13,182 nt of DNA from an uncultured bacterium (lineage in GTDB: Bacteria > Planctomycetota > UBA1135 > GCA-002686595), in NCBI GenBank assembly GCA_902826945.1, contig CADEGS010000118.1, positions 1 through 13,182 of the forward strand. The letters run 5' to 3'. Position 1 is the stretch's first letter. Each line of letters starts with the position of its first letter. The position numbers were made by a program, and so were the translations under genes. The notes below the pieces were generated by a model that searched no databases, was not told where the DNA came from, and was given only the letters and a program-made list of their open reading frames with translations. This document shows, piece by piece, positions 6,825 to 13,182 of the stretch.

Positions 6825-8513
6825 ATGGTCACGGGTGAGAGCCGCACGTCGGGTCCCACGGCCGCGCAGCGGGCCTGGGTCGCACGCCTGGGCAGCCTGG
6901 CGGGAGAGGCCCCGCCGTCGGGCGCGGCCGGCCGCCAGGAGTCGGCGGAGGGCGTCGGCGGCGAGCGCAAGCAGCTGCTCGGGATCGACCCGACCGACAT
7001 CCCGTTCAAGGTCTCGTGCGACTGCACGATCGACAACGAGACGGACTTCGTGCTGCGCCTCGACGTCGGCAGCATCAAGACGCCGAGCGGGCGGCTCGAC
7101 CCGGCGCCGCCGAACGAGATCGACCGCCGCGAGCGCGGCGTCACGTTCCGCGCGGCGAACAACCCGCCGTTCCTGCGCGGGGCCGAGGGCAGCCTCGAGT
7201 ACGTGATCGACGAGCAGGGCACGCGCTGGCGCATCGGCTGGGACAACCCGCGCTTCAACCCGTTCGGCAGCAACGAGGCGCCGACCGAGGTGATCGGCCC
7301 GAACAAGGGGAACTTCCTCGCGCGCAGCAACGCCGGGCCGGGCGACCAGGCGAAATTCTCGTACGTGCTCAAGGCGAAGAGCGGCCCGCCGGGGCCGGGC
7401 CCCGTGCCGCCGACGCCGGGCGCCGACGTCAAGTCGAGCTGCCTCGTGACGGTCACGAACCAGACGCAGCACGTCCTGACGCTCGTCGATCAGGGGCACG
7501 AGCGCGGCGACTTCATGACCTTCCCCGGCCGCACGCTGCAGCCGGGGGCGTCGACGACCTGCGCCTCGGTCGAGACGCCGGGCGCGAAGGAGCAGGGCTG
7601 CAAGGGCTTCCTCGTGTGGGAGGTCGGCACGCCCGCCCTCGCGACCTGGCGCGTCGCGTGGGACAACCCCGAGCAGGCGCGCAACACGACCGAGGCGAAG
7701 CTCGAGCCGGCCGCGCCGGGGCTGCGCTCGCTCGACCAGATCGGCCAGGGCGAGGACAACGTGCCGGTGGCGTTCACGCTCTCGGGCGACGCGGCGCCGG
7801 TGCCGCCCGTCCCTCCGATCCCCCCGATTCCTCCGATCCCGCCCACGCCGGGGATCGAGGAGACCGACGAGTTCAACCCGCCGGCGGAGGCGCGCCAGCC
7901 GACGCTGCGCAAGGGCGACAAGGGGAAGGACGGCTGGGTCGAGTACCTCCAGCAGCTCCTGAACGCGCACCTCGGGACCAAGCTCGAGCTCGACGGCGAC
8001 TTCGGCGCCGCCACCGAGAAGGCCGTGGTCGCGTTCCAGACGCGCGAGAAGCTCCAGGTGGACCGGGTGGTCGGCAACCAGACCTGGGCCGCGCTGCGCG
8101 AGGGCCAGCCCGAGAAGCCCAGCACCGACGGGCGCCAGCCGCACACCTTCCACGAGTCGGGCGCCGAGGCGCGCTGGGACTCCGAGCGCGACGCCGCGTT
8201 CTACTTCGCCGACACCGACGAGCTGAACCTCTTCCTGCACTCGGTCGGCGACGCGCCGATCGACGCCTTCAAGGCCACGGTCAAGGTGACGCCGCCGGGA
8301 GCGAAGCCCAAGGTGGTCAAGGTCGTGATCGGTCCGGCCGACGGCCAAACGAAGACCGGCGAGGGGCAAGCGCACACGGTGAAGATCCCCGGCTTCAAGA
8401 AGCGCTTCCCGGCCCCGGATCCGAAGGCGCCGGTCGAGAGCTACCAGGTCGAGGCCTTCCTCGACCCCGCGCTCGGCGGCGACCTGTGGCAAGGCAAGGT
8501 GATCGTCGCGTGA
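6825..8513 (+). CDS. Tandem aegerolysin/ET79-like protein with peptidoglycan-binding domain
   Basis: A 562-aa protein with a strong GGAGGAG 6 nt before ATG. Residues 63-187 and 203-321 are two diverged copies of one domain: C-x-x-T/x-x-x-N-x-T-x-x-VL near the start, then G-x-x-G-x-L-x-x-x-V and a shared WR-x-x-WDNP (W139 and W279, exactly 140 residues apart). The G-EG-x-x-Y ... WDNP ... N pattern recalls aegerolysins and the Bacillus ET79 crystal proteins, which bind membrane lipids. Pro-rich linkers (188-200 and 325-343) separate the parts. Residues 358-427 are a PG_binding_1 domain (LRKGDKG, DGDFGAATEKAVVAFQ, VGNQTWAAL). Residues 435-562 form a beta-rich C-terminal region I cannot name. There is no signal peptide or membrane segment, odd for a wall-binding protein, so release by a non-Sec route or lysis is implied. 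It is the first gene of a three-gene operon. PG_binding_1 is firm; the aegerolysin-like call is tentative. Confidence 0.8.
   Translation: MVTGESRTSGPTAAQRAWVARLGSLAGEAPPSGAAGRQESAEGVGGERKQLLGIDPTDIPFKVSCDCTIDNETDFVLRLDVGSIKTPSGRLDPAPPNEIDRRERGVTFRAANNPPFLRGAEGSLEYVIDEQGTRWRIGWDNPRFNPFGSNEAPTEVIGPNKGNFLARSNAGPGDQAKFSYVLKAKSGPPGPGPVPPTPGADVKSSCLVTVTNQTQHVLTLVDQGHERGDFMTFPGRTLQPGASTTCASVETPGAKEQGCKGFLVWEVGTPALATWRVAWDNPEQARNTTEAKLEPAAPGLRSLDQIGQGEDNVPVAFTLSGDAAPVPPVPPIPPIPPIPPTPGIEETDEFNPPAEARQPTLRKGDKGKDGWVEYLQQLLNAHLGTKLELDGDFGAATEKAVVAFQTREKLQVDRVVGNQTWAALREGQPEKPSTDGRQPHTFHESGAEARWDSERDAAFYFADTDELNLFLHSVGDAPIDAFKATVKVTPPGAKPKVVKVVIGPADGQTKTGEGQAHTVKIPGFKKRFPAPDPKAPVESYQVEAFLDPALGGDLWQGKVIVA
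7803..7838 (+). repeat. Four 9-bp repeats encoding PPV/PPI linker
   Basis: Four consecutive 9-bp units encode PPV-PPI-PPI-PPI (residues 327-338), continuing the Pro-rich hinge before the peptidoglycan-binding domain. The units differ slightly at wobble bases (e.g. CCTCCGATC, CCCCCGATT). It is a likely polyproline spacer, and the repeat number could vary between strains by slippage. Confidence 0.75.
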
Positions 8514-8529
8514 GCGGGAGAGCACGGCC

Positions 8530-9738
8530 ATGACGTCCAAGCACCTGACCGAGGCCGGCTGGAAGGCGGCCGCGCGCGACGCGAAGCTGAAGGACAAGGA
8601 CCTGCGCCGCGCGCTGGCCGACCTGCAGGCCGCCGGCGACGACGACCACGAGGGCCGGCTGCGCGCGGTGACGCGCGTCAGCGCCTGCGCGCGCGCGCTG
8701 AGGAAGGAGAAGGAGGTCGCCGCCGAGCGCGAGCTCGCCGCCTACCTCGACAAGCTGCTCGCCGCGGCGCGCGAGGAGGAGAGCTCGCTCGAGAAGCAGA
8801 AGCTCGCCGCGGGCCGCGCGGCGGCGGCGCGGGCGGACGACGACGCGGAGGACGAGGAGGACGAGGACGACGACGGCCGCGTGCCCTACCCCGAGGAGCT
8901 CGCGAAGGCGCTCGAGAAGCTCAAGGGCGCGACGAAGCCCTGGCACGCGGTCGTGTGCCTGGCGCGCCCGCACTGCTACCTCGCGCTGGGCAAGACGCGC
9001 CCGGGCGGCCGCCGCCTGAAGCGGCTGTCGGAGGTCTCGGGCAGCAAGCGCTTCCTGCGCGACGGCAGCGTGCGGCGCGAGGGCGTGGAGCTCGTGTTCG
9101 AGTTTCCGAAGGACGTGCCGGGCCTGGCGCGCCTCCTGCAGCGCTCGATCGTGCACTTCACGCGCAAGAAGCTGCGCGTGACGATCGGGAGCGAGTCGGC
9201 GGGCGAGGAGGACGAGGGCGGCCCGCCGGGCGCCGAGGAGCGCGACGCCGGACGTCCGGACCTCGAGGTCGCGGGGAGCGACGCCCCCGCCGGCCGGCGC
9301 GCGGGCGACTCGCACGAGCCGCGTCCCGGCGCGGCGCTGGCCAAGGCGCCGCAGCTCTGGACGGCGACGCGCGGCGCCGTGCACGCGCGCGTCGAGCAGC
9401 TCAAGGGCGCCGTGCGCAAGGCCTTCGCGGGCGAGGGCGCGGACACCGTCGCCGAGCTCGAGCAGGGCCTGCGCGCGCTCGACCGCGTCTTCGAGAGCCT
9501 CGACGACGACCTGTCCGAGCTGCTCGAGCAGGCCGCCGCTGCCGACGGCCGCGAGCGCCAGGCCGCGCTCGCGCGCGCCCGCGCGCTGCTCACGCGCCAC
9601 GTCCAGCTCGTCAAGACCGACCCGATCATCGCGCACATCGACGCCAACCCCTTCGGCGTCGCGACCGACCTGCAAGGCACGCTGACGAAGAGCCTCAAGC
9701 ACGTCATCGGCGCCATCGGCGACGGCCGCGCGGGCTGA
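8530..9738 (+). CDS. Uncharacterised 402-aa charged protein, partner of the aegerolysin-like gene
   Basis: I do not recognise this family. The ATG lies 16 bp after the previous stop with GGGAGAG (8516-8522) at good spacing, so the two are surely co-transcribed. Residues 1-100 are highly charged and helical, probably coiled coil. Residues 102-114 are an almost pure Asp/Glu tract. Residues 117-222 look like a compact alpha/beta domain (PWHAVVCLARPHCYLALG, VELVFEFPKDVPGLARLL, KKLRVTIGSES). A disordered, acidic Gly/Pro-rich stretch follows (about 223-275). Residues 277-402 are again helical and end with a motif that looks conserved, DPIIAHIDANPFG (near 363-375). There is no signal peptide or membrane segment. 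It could be a chaperone, adaptor or inhibitor for the upstream protein. That is inference from position only. Confidence 0.8.
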   Translation: MTSKHLTEAGWKAAARDAKLKDKDLRRALADLQAAGDDDHEGRLRAVTRVSACARALRKEKEVAAERELAAYLDKLLAAAREEESSLEKQKLAAGRAAAARADDDAEDEEDEDDDGRVPYPEELAKALEKLKGATKPWHAVVCLARPHCYLALGKTRPGGRRLKRLSEVSGSKRFLRDGSVRREGVELVFEFPKDVPGLARLLQRSIVHFTRKKLRVTIGSESAGEEDEGGPPGAEERDAGRPDLEVAGSDAPAGRRAGDSHEPRPGAALAKAPQLWTATRGAVHARVEQLKGAVRKAFAGEGADTVAELEQGLRALDRVFESLDDDLSELLEQAAAADGRERQAALARARALLTRHVQLVKTDPIIAHIDANPFGVATDLQGTLTKSLKHVIGAIGDGRAG

Positions 9739-9745
9739 GCCGCCG

Positions 9746-10117
9746 GTGGCCGCGGACGAGGAGCAGGCCGCGGGCGGTGCCGCCGACCGGTCGGACGCAG
9801 GCGCCGGCGGAGCGAGGGGAGCTGGCGACGGGGCCGCCGCTCCCGCTCCGCGCGGCGCGGCGCTCGCGCGCCCGTGCGCCTGCGGCCGCGTGATCGACCT
9901 GCGCCCGATGGTGGCCTTCCCGATGAGCCATCCCGACCACCCGCTCCCGGTCGCCTTCGAGTGCGGGGCCTGCCACGCGCGGCTCGGCCTGCTCGGCGCG
10001 TGCGAGCCGTGCGGCGCGCTGTTCCTCGTCAACGTCCTGCGCGACCCCGCGGCGCGGCTCGCCTGCCCGACGCACGGCCCGCTCCCGAGCGAGCGGGCCC
10101 ACGTGCGACAGATCTGA
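9746..10117 (+). CDS. Small Cys-rich, probable zinc-binding protein
   Basis: A 123-aa protein from a GTG start 7 bp after the previous stop; no clear Shine-Dalgarno, so translation is probably coupled. Residues 1-42 are Ala/Gly-rich and look disordered. Then come C44-x-C46, C73-x2-C76-H77, C86-x2-C89 and C107-x2-H110, enough ligands for two zinc sites, as in zinc-ribbon or treble-clef modules. Codons end almost always in G or C over the Cys-rich part, supporting a real gene. No family is recognised. It is the last gene of the operon with the aegerolysin-like protein and could be a small cytoplasmic partner or regulator. The exact start is uncertain because the N-terminal tail is low complexity. 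Confidence 0.68.
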   Translation: MAADEEQAAGGAADRSDAGAGGARGAGDGAAAPAPRGAALARPCACGRVIDLRPMVAFPMSHPDHPLPVAFECGACHARLGLLGACEPCGALFLVNVLRDPAARLACPTHGPLPSERAHVRQI

Positions 10118-10145
10118 CGCGCGCTCGCACGCCGCACGGCCGCTC

Positions 10146-10168
10146 CTCGCCCGGCTCGCGCCGGCGAG
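10146..10168 (+). terminator. Hairpin after the Cys-rich protein gene
   Basis: Arms 10146-10155 and 10160-10168 pair over 9 bp with one bulged C and a TCGC loop. A second 5-bp hairpin (10173-10177 with 10182-10186) follows at once. No T-tract follows. Its place, 28 bp after the last stop of the operon and before the next promoter-like element, suggests a transcript end. Confidence 0.4.
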
Positions 10169-10202
10169 CGGTCCGCCGGACGGCGGGGCGGGTGCGACCC
10201 CG

Positions 10203-10208
10203 TATCAT
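10203..10208 (+). promoter_or_regulatory. -10-like TATCAT just before the haloperoxidase start
   Basis: TATCAT ends 6 nt before the GTG start at 10215. That spacing puts the transcription start at or next to the start codon, implying a leaderless mRNA; no Shine-Dalgarno is present. No convincing -35 is seen at 17-18 bp. Confidence 0.45.
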
Positions 10209-10214
10209 GCGCCC

Positions 10215-11891
10215 GTGCTCCGGCGCATCCCATCCGCTCCGCTCGGCCGCGTCGGATCCGCGGCGCGCGCGCTGAGCGGCCTGCTGCTCGGCGTCCTGGC
10301 GCTCGGCTCCTCGTGTGCGACTGCGGCAGGCGCGAAGCCGCCGCCCGTGTCGGCCGAGCGCACGGGCGCGGACACGAGCTCCGGGTCGCCGGCGGCCGCG
10401 CCCGCCGCCGCGCCCGCGCACCAGCTCCACGGCGTCCCGCCGGAAGGCCACGAGCCCTCGCTCGCCTACCGCTGGCTCGAGGTCGTGCTCGAGGTCGCCG
10501 CGCGCGACGTCGAGCGCGTCGGCCCGCGGCCGACGATCCTCTCGCGCCAGATGGCGATCCCGATCGTCGCGATGTACGAGGCCTGGGCGTGCTACGACGA
10601 GCGCGCGCTGGGCACGCTCTTCGGCGGCGCGCTGCGCCGCCCGCCCGACGAGCGCACCGCCGAGGCGCGCGCCACGGCGATCGGCCACGCCGTGTACCGC
10701 GCCGCGCTCGACCAGTTCCCCGCCCAGGCGGACGCGCTGCGCGAGGCGATGCGCGCGCTCGGCCAGGATCCCGACCTCGACACGCGCGACGCGCGCACGT
10801 CCGCGGGGCTCGGCGCCTTCCTCGCGCGCACCCTGGTCGCGTCGCGCCACGCGGACGGCGCGAACCAGCTCGGCGACGAGCCCGGCTCGGACGGCACGCC
10901 GTACGCCGACTACACGATGTACCGGCCGGTGAACACGCCCGAGCGCGTCCTCGACCCCGACCGCTGGCAGCCGATCCCGTTCGACGACGGGCAGGGCGGC
11001 ACGATCGTCCCCGGCTTCCTGACGCCGCACTGGTACCGCGTGCGCCCCTTCGGCCTGCCGAGCGCCGGCGCCTTCCGGCCCGGCCCGCCGCCCTTGGTCG
11101 GCTCGCCCGAGCTGGCGCGCGAGGTGGACGAGTGCATCGCCTTCAACGCCGCGCTCGACCCCGAGCAGAAGGCGATCGTCGAGTTCATGCGCGACGGCCC
11201 GCGCTCGACCGGGCAGTCCGGCCACTGGCTGCGCTTCGCGCAGGACGTCTCCGCGCGCGACCGGAACGACCTCGACCGGGACGTGCCGCTGTTCCTGGCC
11301 GTGGCGACCACCGCCATGGACGCCTTCATCGCCTCCTGGGAGGCGAAGCGCTTCTACGACAGCTCGCGCCCGTGGACGCTCGTGCGCTGGCTGCACGCGG
11401 GCGAGACGCTCGCGGGCTGGGGCGGCCCGGGGCGCGGCACGATCGAGATCCCGGCCGAGCGCTGGCACCCGTACTCGCCCGCGACCTTCGTCACGCCGCC
11501 CTTCCCGGGCTACCCCTCCGGCCACAGCACGGTCAGCGGCGCGTGCGCCGAGATCCTGCGCCTGTGGACGGGGAGCGACGTCTTCGACGTCGAGGAGGCG
11601 CGCCGCGCCGGCGCCCTGACCGAGGACGGCTTCCCCTGCGCGACGATGCAGCGCGTCCTCGGCCGCCTGCCCGCGCTCCCGCCCGGCGCCGAGCTCACCT
11701 GCGACGTGCGCCTGCCGCTCCCGACCTTCACCGCCACCGCCGAGATGGCCGGCCTCTCGCGCGTGCTCGGCGGCTACCACATCGCCTCCGACAACACCGC
11801 CGGCCTGGCGCTCGGCCGCGACGTCGCCCGCTGCCTCTACCCGAAGCTGCGCGCGCTGGTCGAGGGCGACGCGGGCCCGCCGCAGGAATGA
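10215..11891 (+). CDS. Exported vanadium-dependent haloperoxidase family protein
   Basis: A 558-aa protein with the complete PAP2/vanadium-haloperoxidase active site: K378-x6-R385-P (KRFYDSSRP), PSGHS with S435, G436 and H437, and S515-R516-x5-H522-x3-D526 (SRVLGGYH, ASD). In the family these hold vanadate; the second His is the one bound to vanadium, and PSGH His is the acid-base residue. Known members oxidise chloride, bromide or iodide with hydrogen peroxide, and related proteins are phosphatases; halide choice cannot be read here. Residues 20-33 are a hydrophobic export segment ending LALGSSC. This could be a relaxed lipobox (Cys34) or a Sec signal, followed by an Ala/Pro spacer to about residue 68. 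The GTG start has no Shine-Dalgarno but a TATCAT just upstream. It is transcribed alone and converges on a tRNA gene 13 bp after its stop. Confidence 0.9.
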   Translation: MLRRIPSAPLGRVGSAARALSGLLLGVLALGSSCATAAGAKPPPVSAERTGADTSSGSPAAAPAAAPAHQLHGVPPEGHEPSLAYRWLEVVLEVAARDVERVGPRPTILSRQMAIPIVAMYEAWACYDERALGTLFGGALRRPPDERTAEARATAIGHAVYRAALDQFPAQADALREAMRALGQDPDLDTRDARTSAGLGAFLARTLVASRHADGANQLGDEPGSDGTPYADYTMYRPVNTPERVLDPDRWQPIPFDDGQGGTIVPGFLTPHWYRVRPFGLPSAGAFRPGPPPLVGSPELAREVDECIAFNAALDPEQKAIVEFMRDGPRSTGQSGHWLRFAQDVSARDRNDLDRDVPLFLAVATTAMDAFIASWEAKRFYDSSRPWTLVRWLHAGETLAGWGGPGRGTIEIPAERWHPYSPATFVTPPFPGYPSGHSTVSGACAEILRLWTGSDVFDVEEARRAGALTEDGFPCATMQRVLGRLPALPPGAELTCDVRLPLPTFTATAEMAGLSRVLGGYHIASDNTAGLALGRDVARCLYPKLRALVEGDAGPPQE

Positions 11892-11904
11892 GCGCCGTCC
11901 GCCG

Positions 11905-11981
11905 TGGCGCGCCCGCCAGGACTCGAACCTGGGACCGTCGGATTAGAAATCCGATGCTCTGTCCAGCTGAGCTACGGGCGC
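11905..11981 (-). tRNA. tRNA-Arg (anticodon UCU)
   Basis: Read on the minus strand, a complete cloverleaf is visible. The acceptor GCGCCCG pairs with CGGGCGC. The D arm is GCTC/GAGC, the anticodon stem TCGGA/TCCGA with loop TTTCTAA (anticodon TCT), and the T arm CCAGG/CCTGG with TTCGAGT. It has discriminator G and an encoded CCA (11905-11907), 77 nt in total. It would read AGA and, by wobble, AGG, both rare codons in this GC-rich segment. tRNA 3' ends are common integration sites, but no att repeat or integrase is seen here. Confidence 0.96.
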
Positions 11982-11991
11982 CTGGCGCGCC

Positions 11992-11997
11992 AGTGTA
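11992..11997 (-). promoter_or_regulatory. -10-like TACACT of the tRNA-Arg gene
   Basis: On the minus strand TACACT ends 10 nt upstream of the mature tRNA 5' end, a normal distance for a stable-RNA promoter with a short 5' leader. The expected -35 position reads TCGCGG, a poor match. Confidence 0.5.
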
Positions 11998-12067
11998 CGC
12001 GGGCTCCGGGCGCGCCGCGACCGCGGTCGGAGCGACACGGGGCGTGCGGCGCGCGGGCGCCGGCGGC

Positions 12068-12073
12068 TAGCCT
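12068..12073 (+). promoter_or_regulatory. -10-like TAGCCT close to the methyltransferase start
   Basis: TAGCCT fits TANNNT and ends 8 nt before the ATG at 12082, with no Shine-Dalgarno between them. This again suggests a leaderless transcript, as at the haloperoxidase gene. No -35 is evident. Confidence 0.35.
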
Positions 12074-12081
12074 GCTGCGCG

Positions 12082-13182
12082 ATGGCCGAGCGTTTCTCCT
12101 TCTTCGCCACCTGCGCGCCCGGCGTCGAGCCGGTGCTGCACGCCGAGGCGAAGGCGCTGCGCCTGGCGAAGATCGAGCGCCAGGTCGGCGGCGTGTACTT
12201 CGAGGGCTCGCTGGCCGACGCCTGGCGCGCGAACCTGTGGCTGCGCACCGCGGTGCGCGTGCTCCTGCGCGTGGCGCGCTTCGCGTGCCGCGACGAGGCG
12301 GAGCTCTACGACGGCGCGCGCGGCGTGGACTGGGCGCGCTTCCTCGCGCCCGAGGGGCAACTGATCGTCGACGCGCAGGGGACGAGCGCGGAGCTCGCGC
12401 ACACGCGCTTCGTCGAGCAGCGCGTGAAGGACGCGATCGTCGACGGCTTCCGCGAGCGCGGCGGCGGGCGGCCGAGCGTCGGGCGCGAGCAGGCCGACCT
12501 CGGCGTGCACGTGCACCTGGCGCGCGAGCGCTGCACGCTCGCGGTCGACACCTCGGGCGAGGCGCTGCACAAGCGCGGCTGGCGGCGCGAGCAGGGGCGC
12601 GCGCCGCTGGCGGAGACGCTGGCCGCCGCCTGCGTCGCGCTCGCGGGCTGGGACCTGCGCTCGCCGCTCCTCGACCCCTTCGCCGGCTCGGGCACGATCG
12701 CGATCGAGGCGGCGCTGGCGGCGCTCGGCGTCGCGCCCGGCCTGTTCCGCGAGCGCTTCGGCTTCGAGCGCTGGGTCGGCCACGACGCGGCGGCCTTCGA
12801 GCGCGAGCGCGAGCGCGCGCGCGAGGCGAGCGGCTGGGAGCGCGCCGGCGGCGCGCTGCGCGTCGGCGGCGCGCGGCGCGGCCCGATCGTCGTCGGCTCC
12901 GACCACGACCCCGCTGCGCTCGAGGGCGCGCGCGCGAACGCGCGCGCGGCCGGCCTCGAGGGCCGCGTCGCCTTCGAGCCGGGCGACGCGCGCGAATTCG
13001 CGCCGCGAGCGGGCTGGAACGCGTGGGTCGTCTCGAACCTGCCGTATGGACGGCGCGTCGGCGCGGGGCGCGGGCGCGGCGAGGACCACCTCGAGACGAC
13101 CTACCGCCGCTTCGGCGCGGCGCTGCGCGAGCGCTGCGCGGGCTACCGCGTCGCGCTCCTGTGCGCCGACGACCCGCTGCGC
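12082..13182 (+). CDS. RlmL/Trm14-type THUMP-domain RNA guanine-N2 methyltransferase, 3' end missing
   Basis: The frame is open from ATG 12082 to the last base: 367 codons, C-terminus outside the window. The N-terminus (MAERFSFFATCAPGVEPVL) and residues up to about 155 match the ferredoxin-like plus THUMP RNA-binding module of RlmL-type enzymes (for example EAEALR-like and GGVYFEG segments). HKRGWRRE then leads into the Rossmann methyltransferase. Its SAM loop is DPFAGSGTIAIEAA (D198-A211), with an acidic SAM residue near D274 (GSDHDPAALEGA) and a catalytic N319-L-P-Y322 where many relatives have NPPY. Such enzymes use S-adenosylmethionine to methylate guanine N2 in rRNA or tRNA; RlmL makes m2G2445 of 23S rRNA. 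The sequence does not settle rRNA versus tRNA. No Shine-Dalgarno is visible. Whether an RlmK-like second domain follows is unknown. Confidence 0.88.
   Translation, partial: MAERFSFFATCAPGVEPVLHAEAKALRLAKIERQVGGVYFEGSLADAWRANLWLRTAVRVLLRVARFACRDEAELYDGARGVDWARFLAPEGQLIVDAQGTSAELAHTRFVEQRVKDAIVDGFRERGGGRPSVGREQADLGVHVHLARERCTLAVDTSGEALHKRGWRREQGRAPLAETLAAACVALAGWDLRSPLLDPFAGSGTIAIEAALAALGVAPGLFRERFGFERWVGHDAAAFERERERAREASGWERAGGALRVGGARRGPIVVGSDHDPAALEGARANARAAGLEGRVAFEPGDAREFAPRAGWNAWVVSNLPYGRRVGAGRGRGEDHLETTYRRFGAALRERCAGYRVALLCADDPLR

Noticed and set aside
5688..8597. A 969-codon minus-strand frame antisense to four genes
   Set aside because: It crosses sigma, anti-sigma and aegerolysin-like genes whose frames have clear domains; its product is low-complexity Arg/Ala/Leu with no family features. 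Stop codons are rare on both strands at this GC.
10029..11780. A 583-codon minus-strand frame opposite the haloperoxidase
   Set aside because: It is an antisense shadow: the + strand frame holds all haloperoxidase motifs.
11905..11981. Genomic island boundary at the tRNA-Arg gene
   Set aside because: No integrase, no repeated tRNA 3' end and no change in base composition on either side within the window.

Overview
The window is very GC-rich (by eye well over 70%), with dense genes that nearly always end codons in G or C. It looks like a chromosomal segment of a high-GC Gram-negative bacterium. Lipoprotein and Sec-type N-termini, a tandem M16 peptidase, a cytoplasmic ECF sigma/ChrR-type pair, and DUF4331 and DUF4198 proteins would fit Planctomycetota, Myxococcota or Acidobacteriota. 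The sequence alone does not decide the phylum. I see no insertion sequence, phage, integrase or CRISPR array.

Layout, left to right. (1) The 3' part of a two-unit M16 zinc-peptidase-family gene on +, closed by a perfect 15-bp hairpin. (2) A 419-bp non-coding stretch between convergent genes. (3) A tightly overlapping minus-strand operon, read right to left: secreted DUF4331 protein, 82-aa predicted lipoprotein with a calcium-type Asp loop, and DUF4198 exported protein. (4) Divergent from it, an ECF sigma factor overlapped by ATGA with a ChrR-like zinc/cupin anti-sigma factor. (5) A three-gene + operon: a 562-aa protein with two tandem aegerolysin/ET79-like domains, a peptidoglycan-binding domain and a C-terminal beta-rich region but no signal peptide; a 402-aa charged protein of unknown family; and a 123-aa Cys-rich protein. 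(6) A 558-aa exported vanadium-haloperoxidase-family protein with all PAP2-type active-site motifs. (7) A tRNA-Arg(UCU) gene on the minus strand. (8) The 5' part of an RlmL-type THUMP/Rossmann RNA methyltransferase gene, cut by the window end.

How the parts may work together. The sigma/anti-sigma pair shares a 163-bp divergent control region with the DUF4331-lipoprotein-DUF4198 operon, which is therefore the most likely local target. ChrR-type anti-sigma factors are known for singlet oxygen and related oxidative signals. The aegerolysin/peptidoglycan-binding operon has its own promoter-like TATGAT and a strong Shine-Dalgarno. It is the best candidate for an undescribed system, possibly a membrane- or wall-targeted effector with two partners. 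Several starts sit 6-8 nt after a -10-like hexamer and lack a usable Shine-Dalgarno, suggesting leaderless transcripts.
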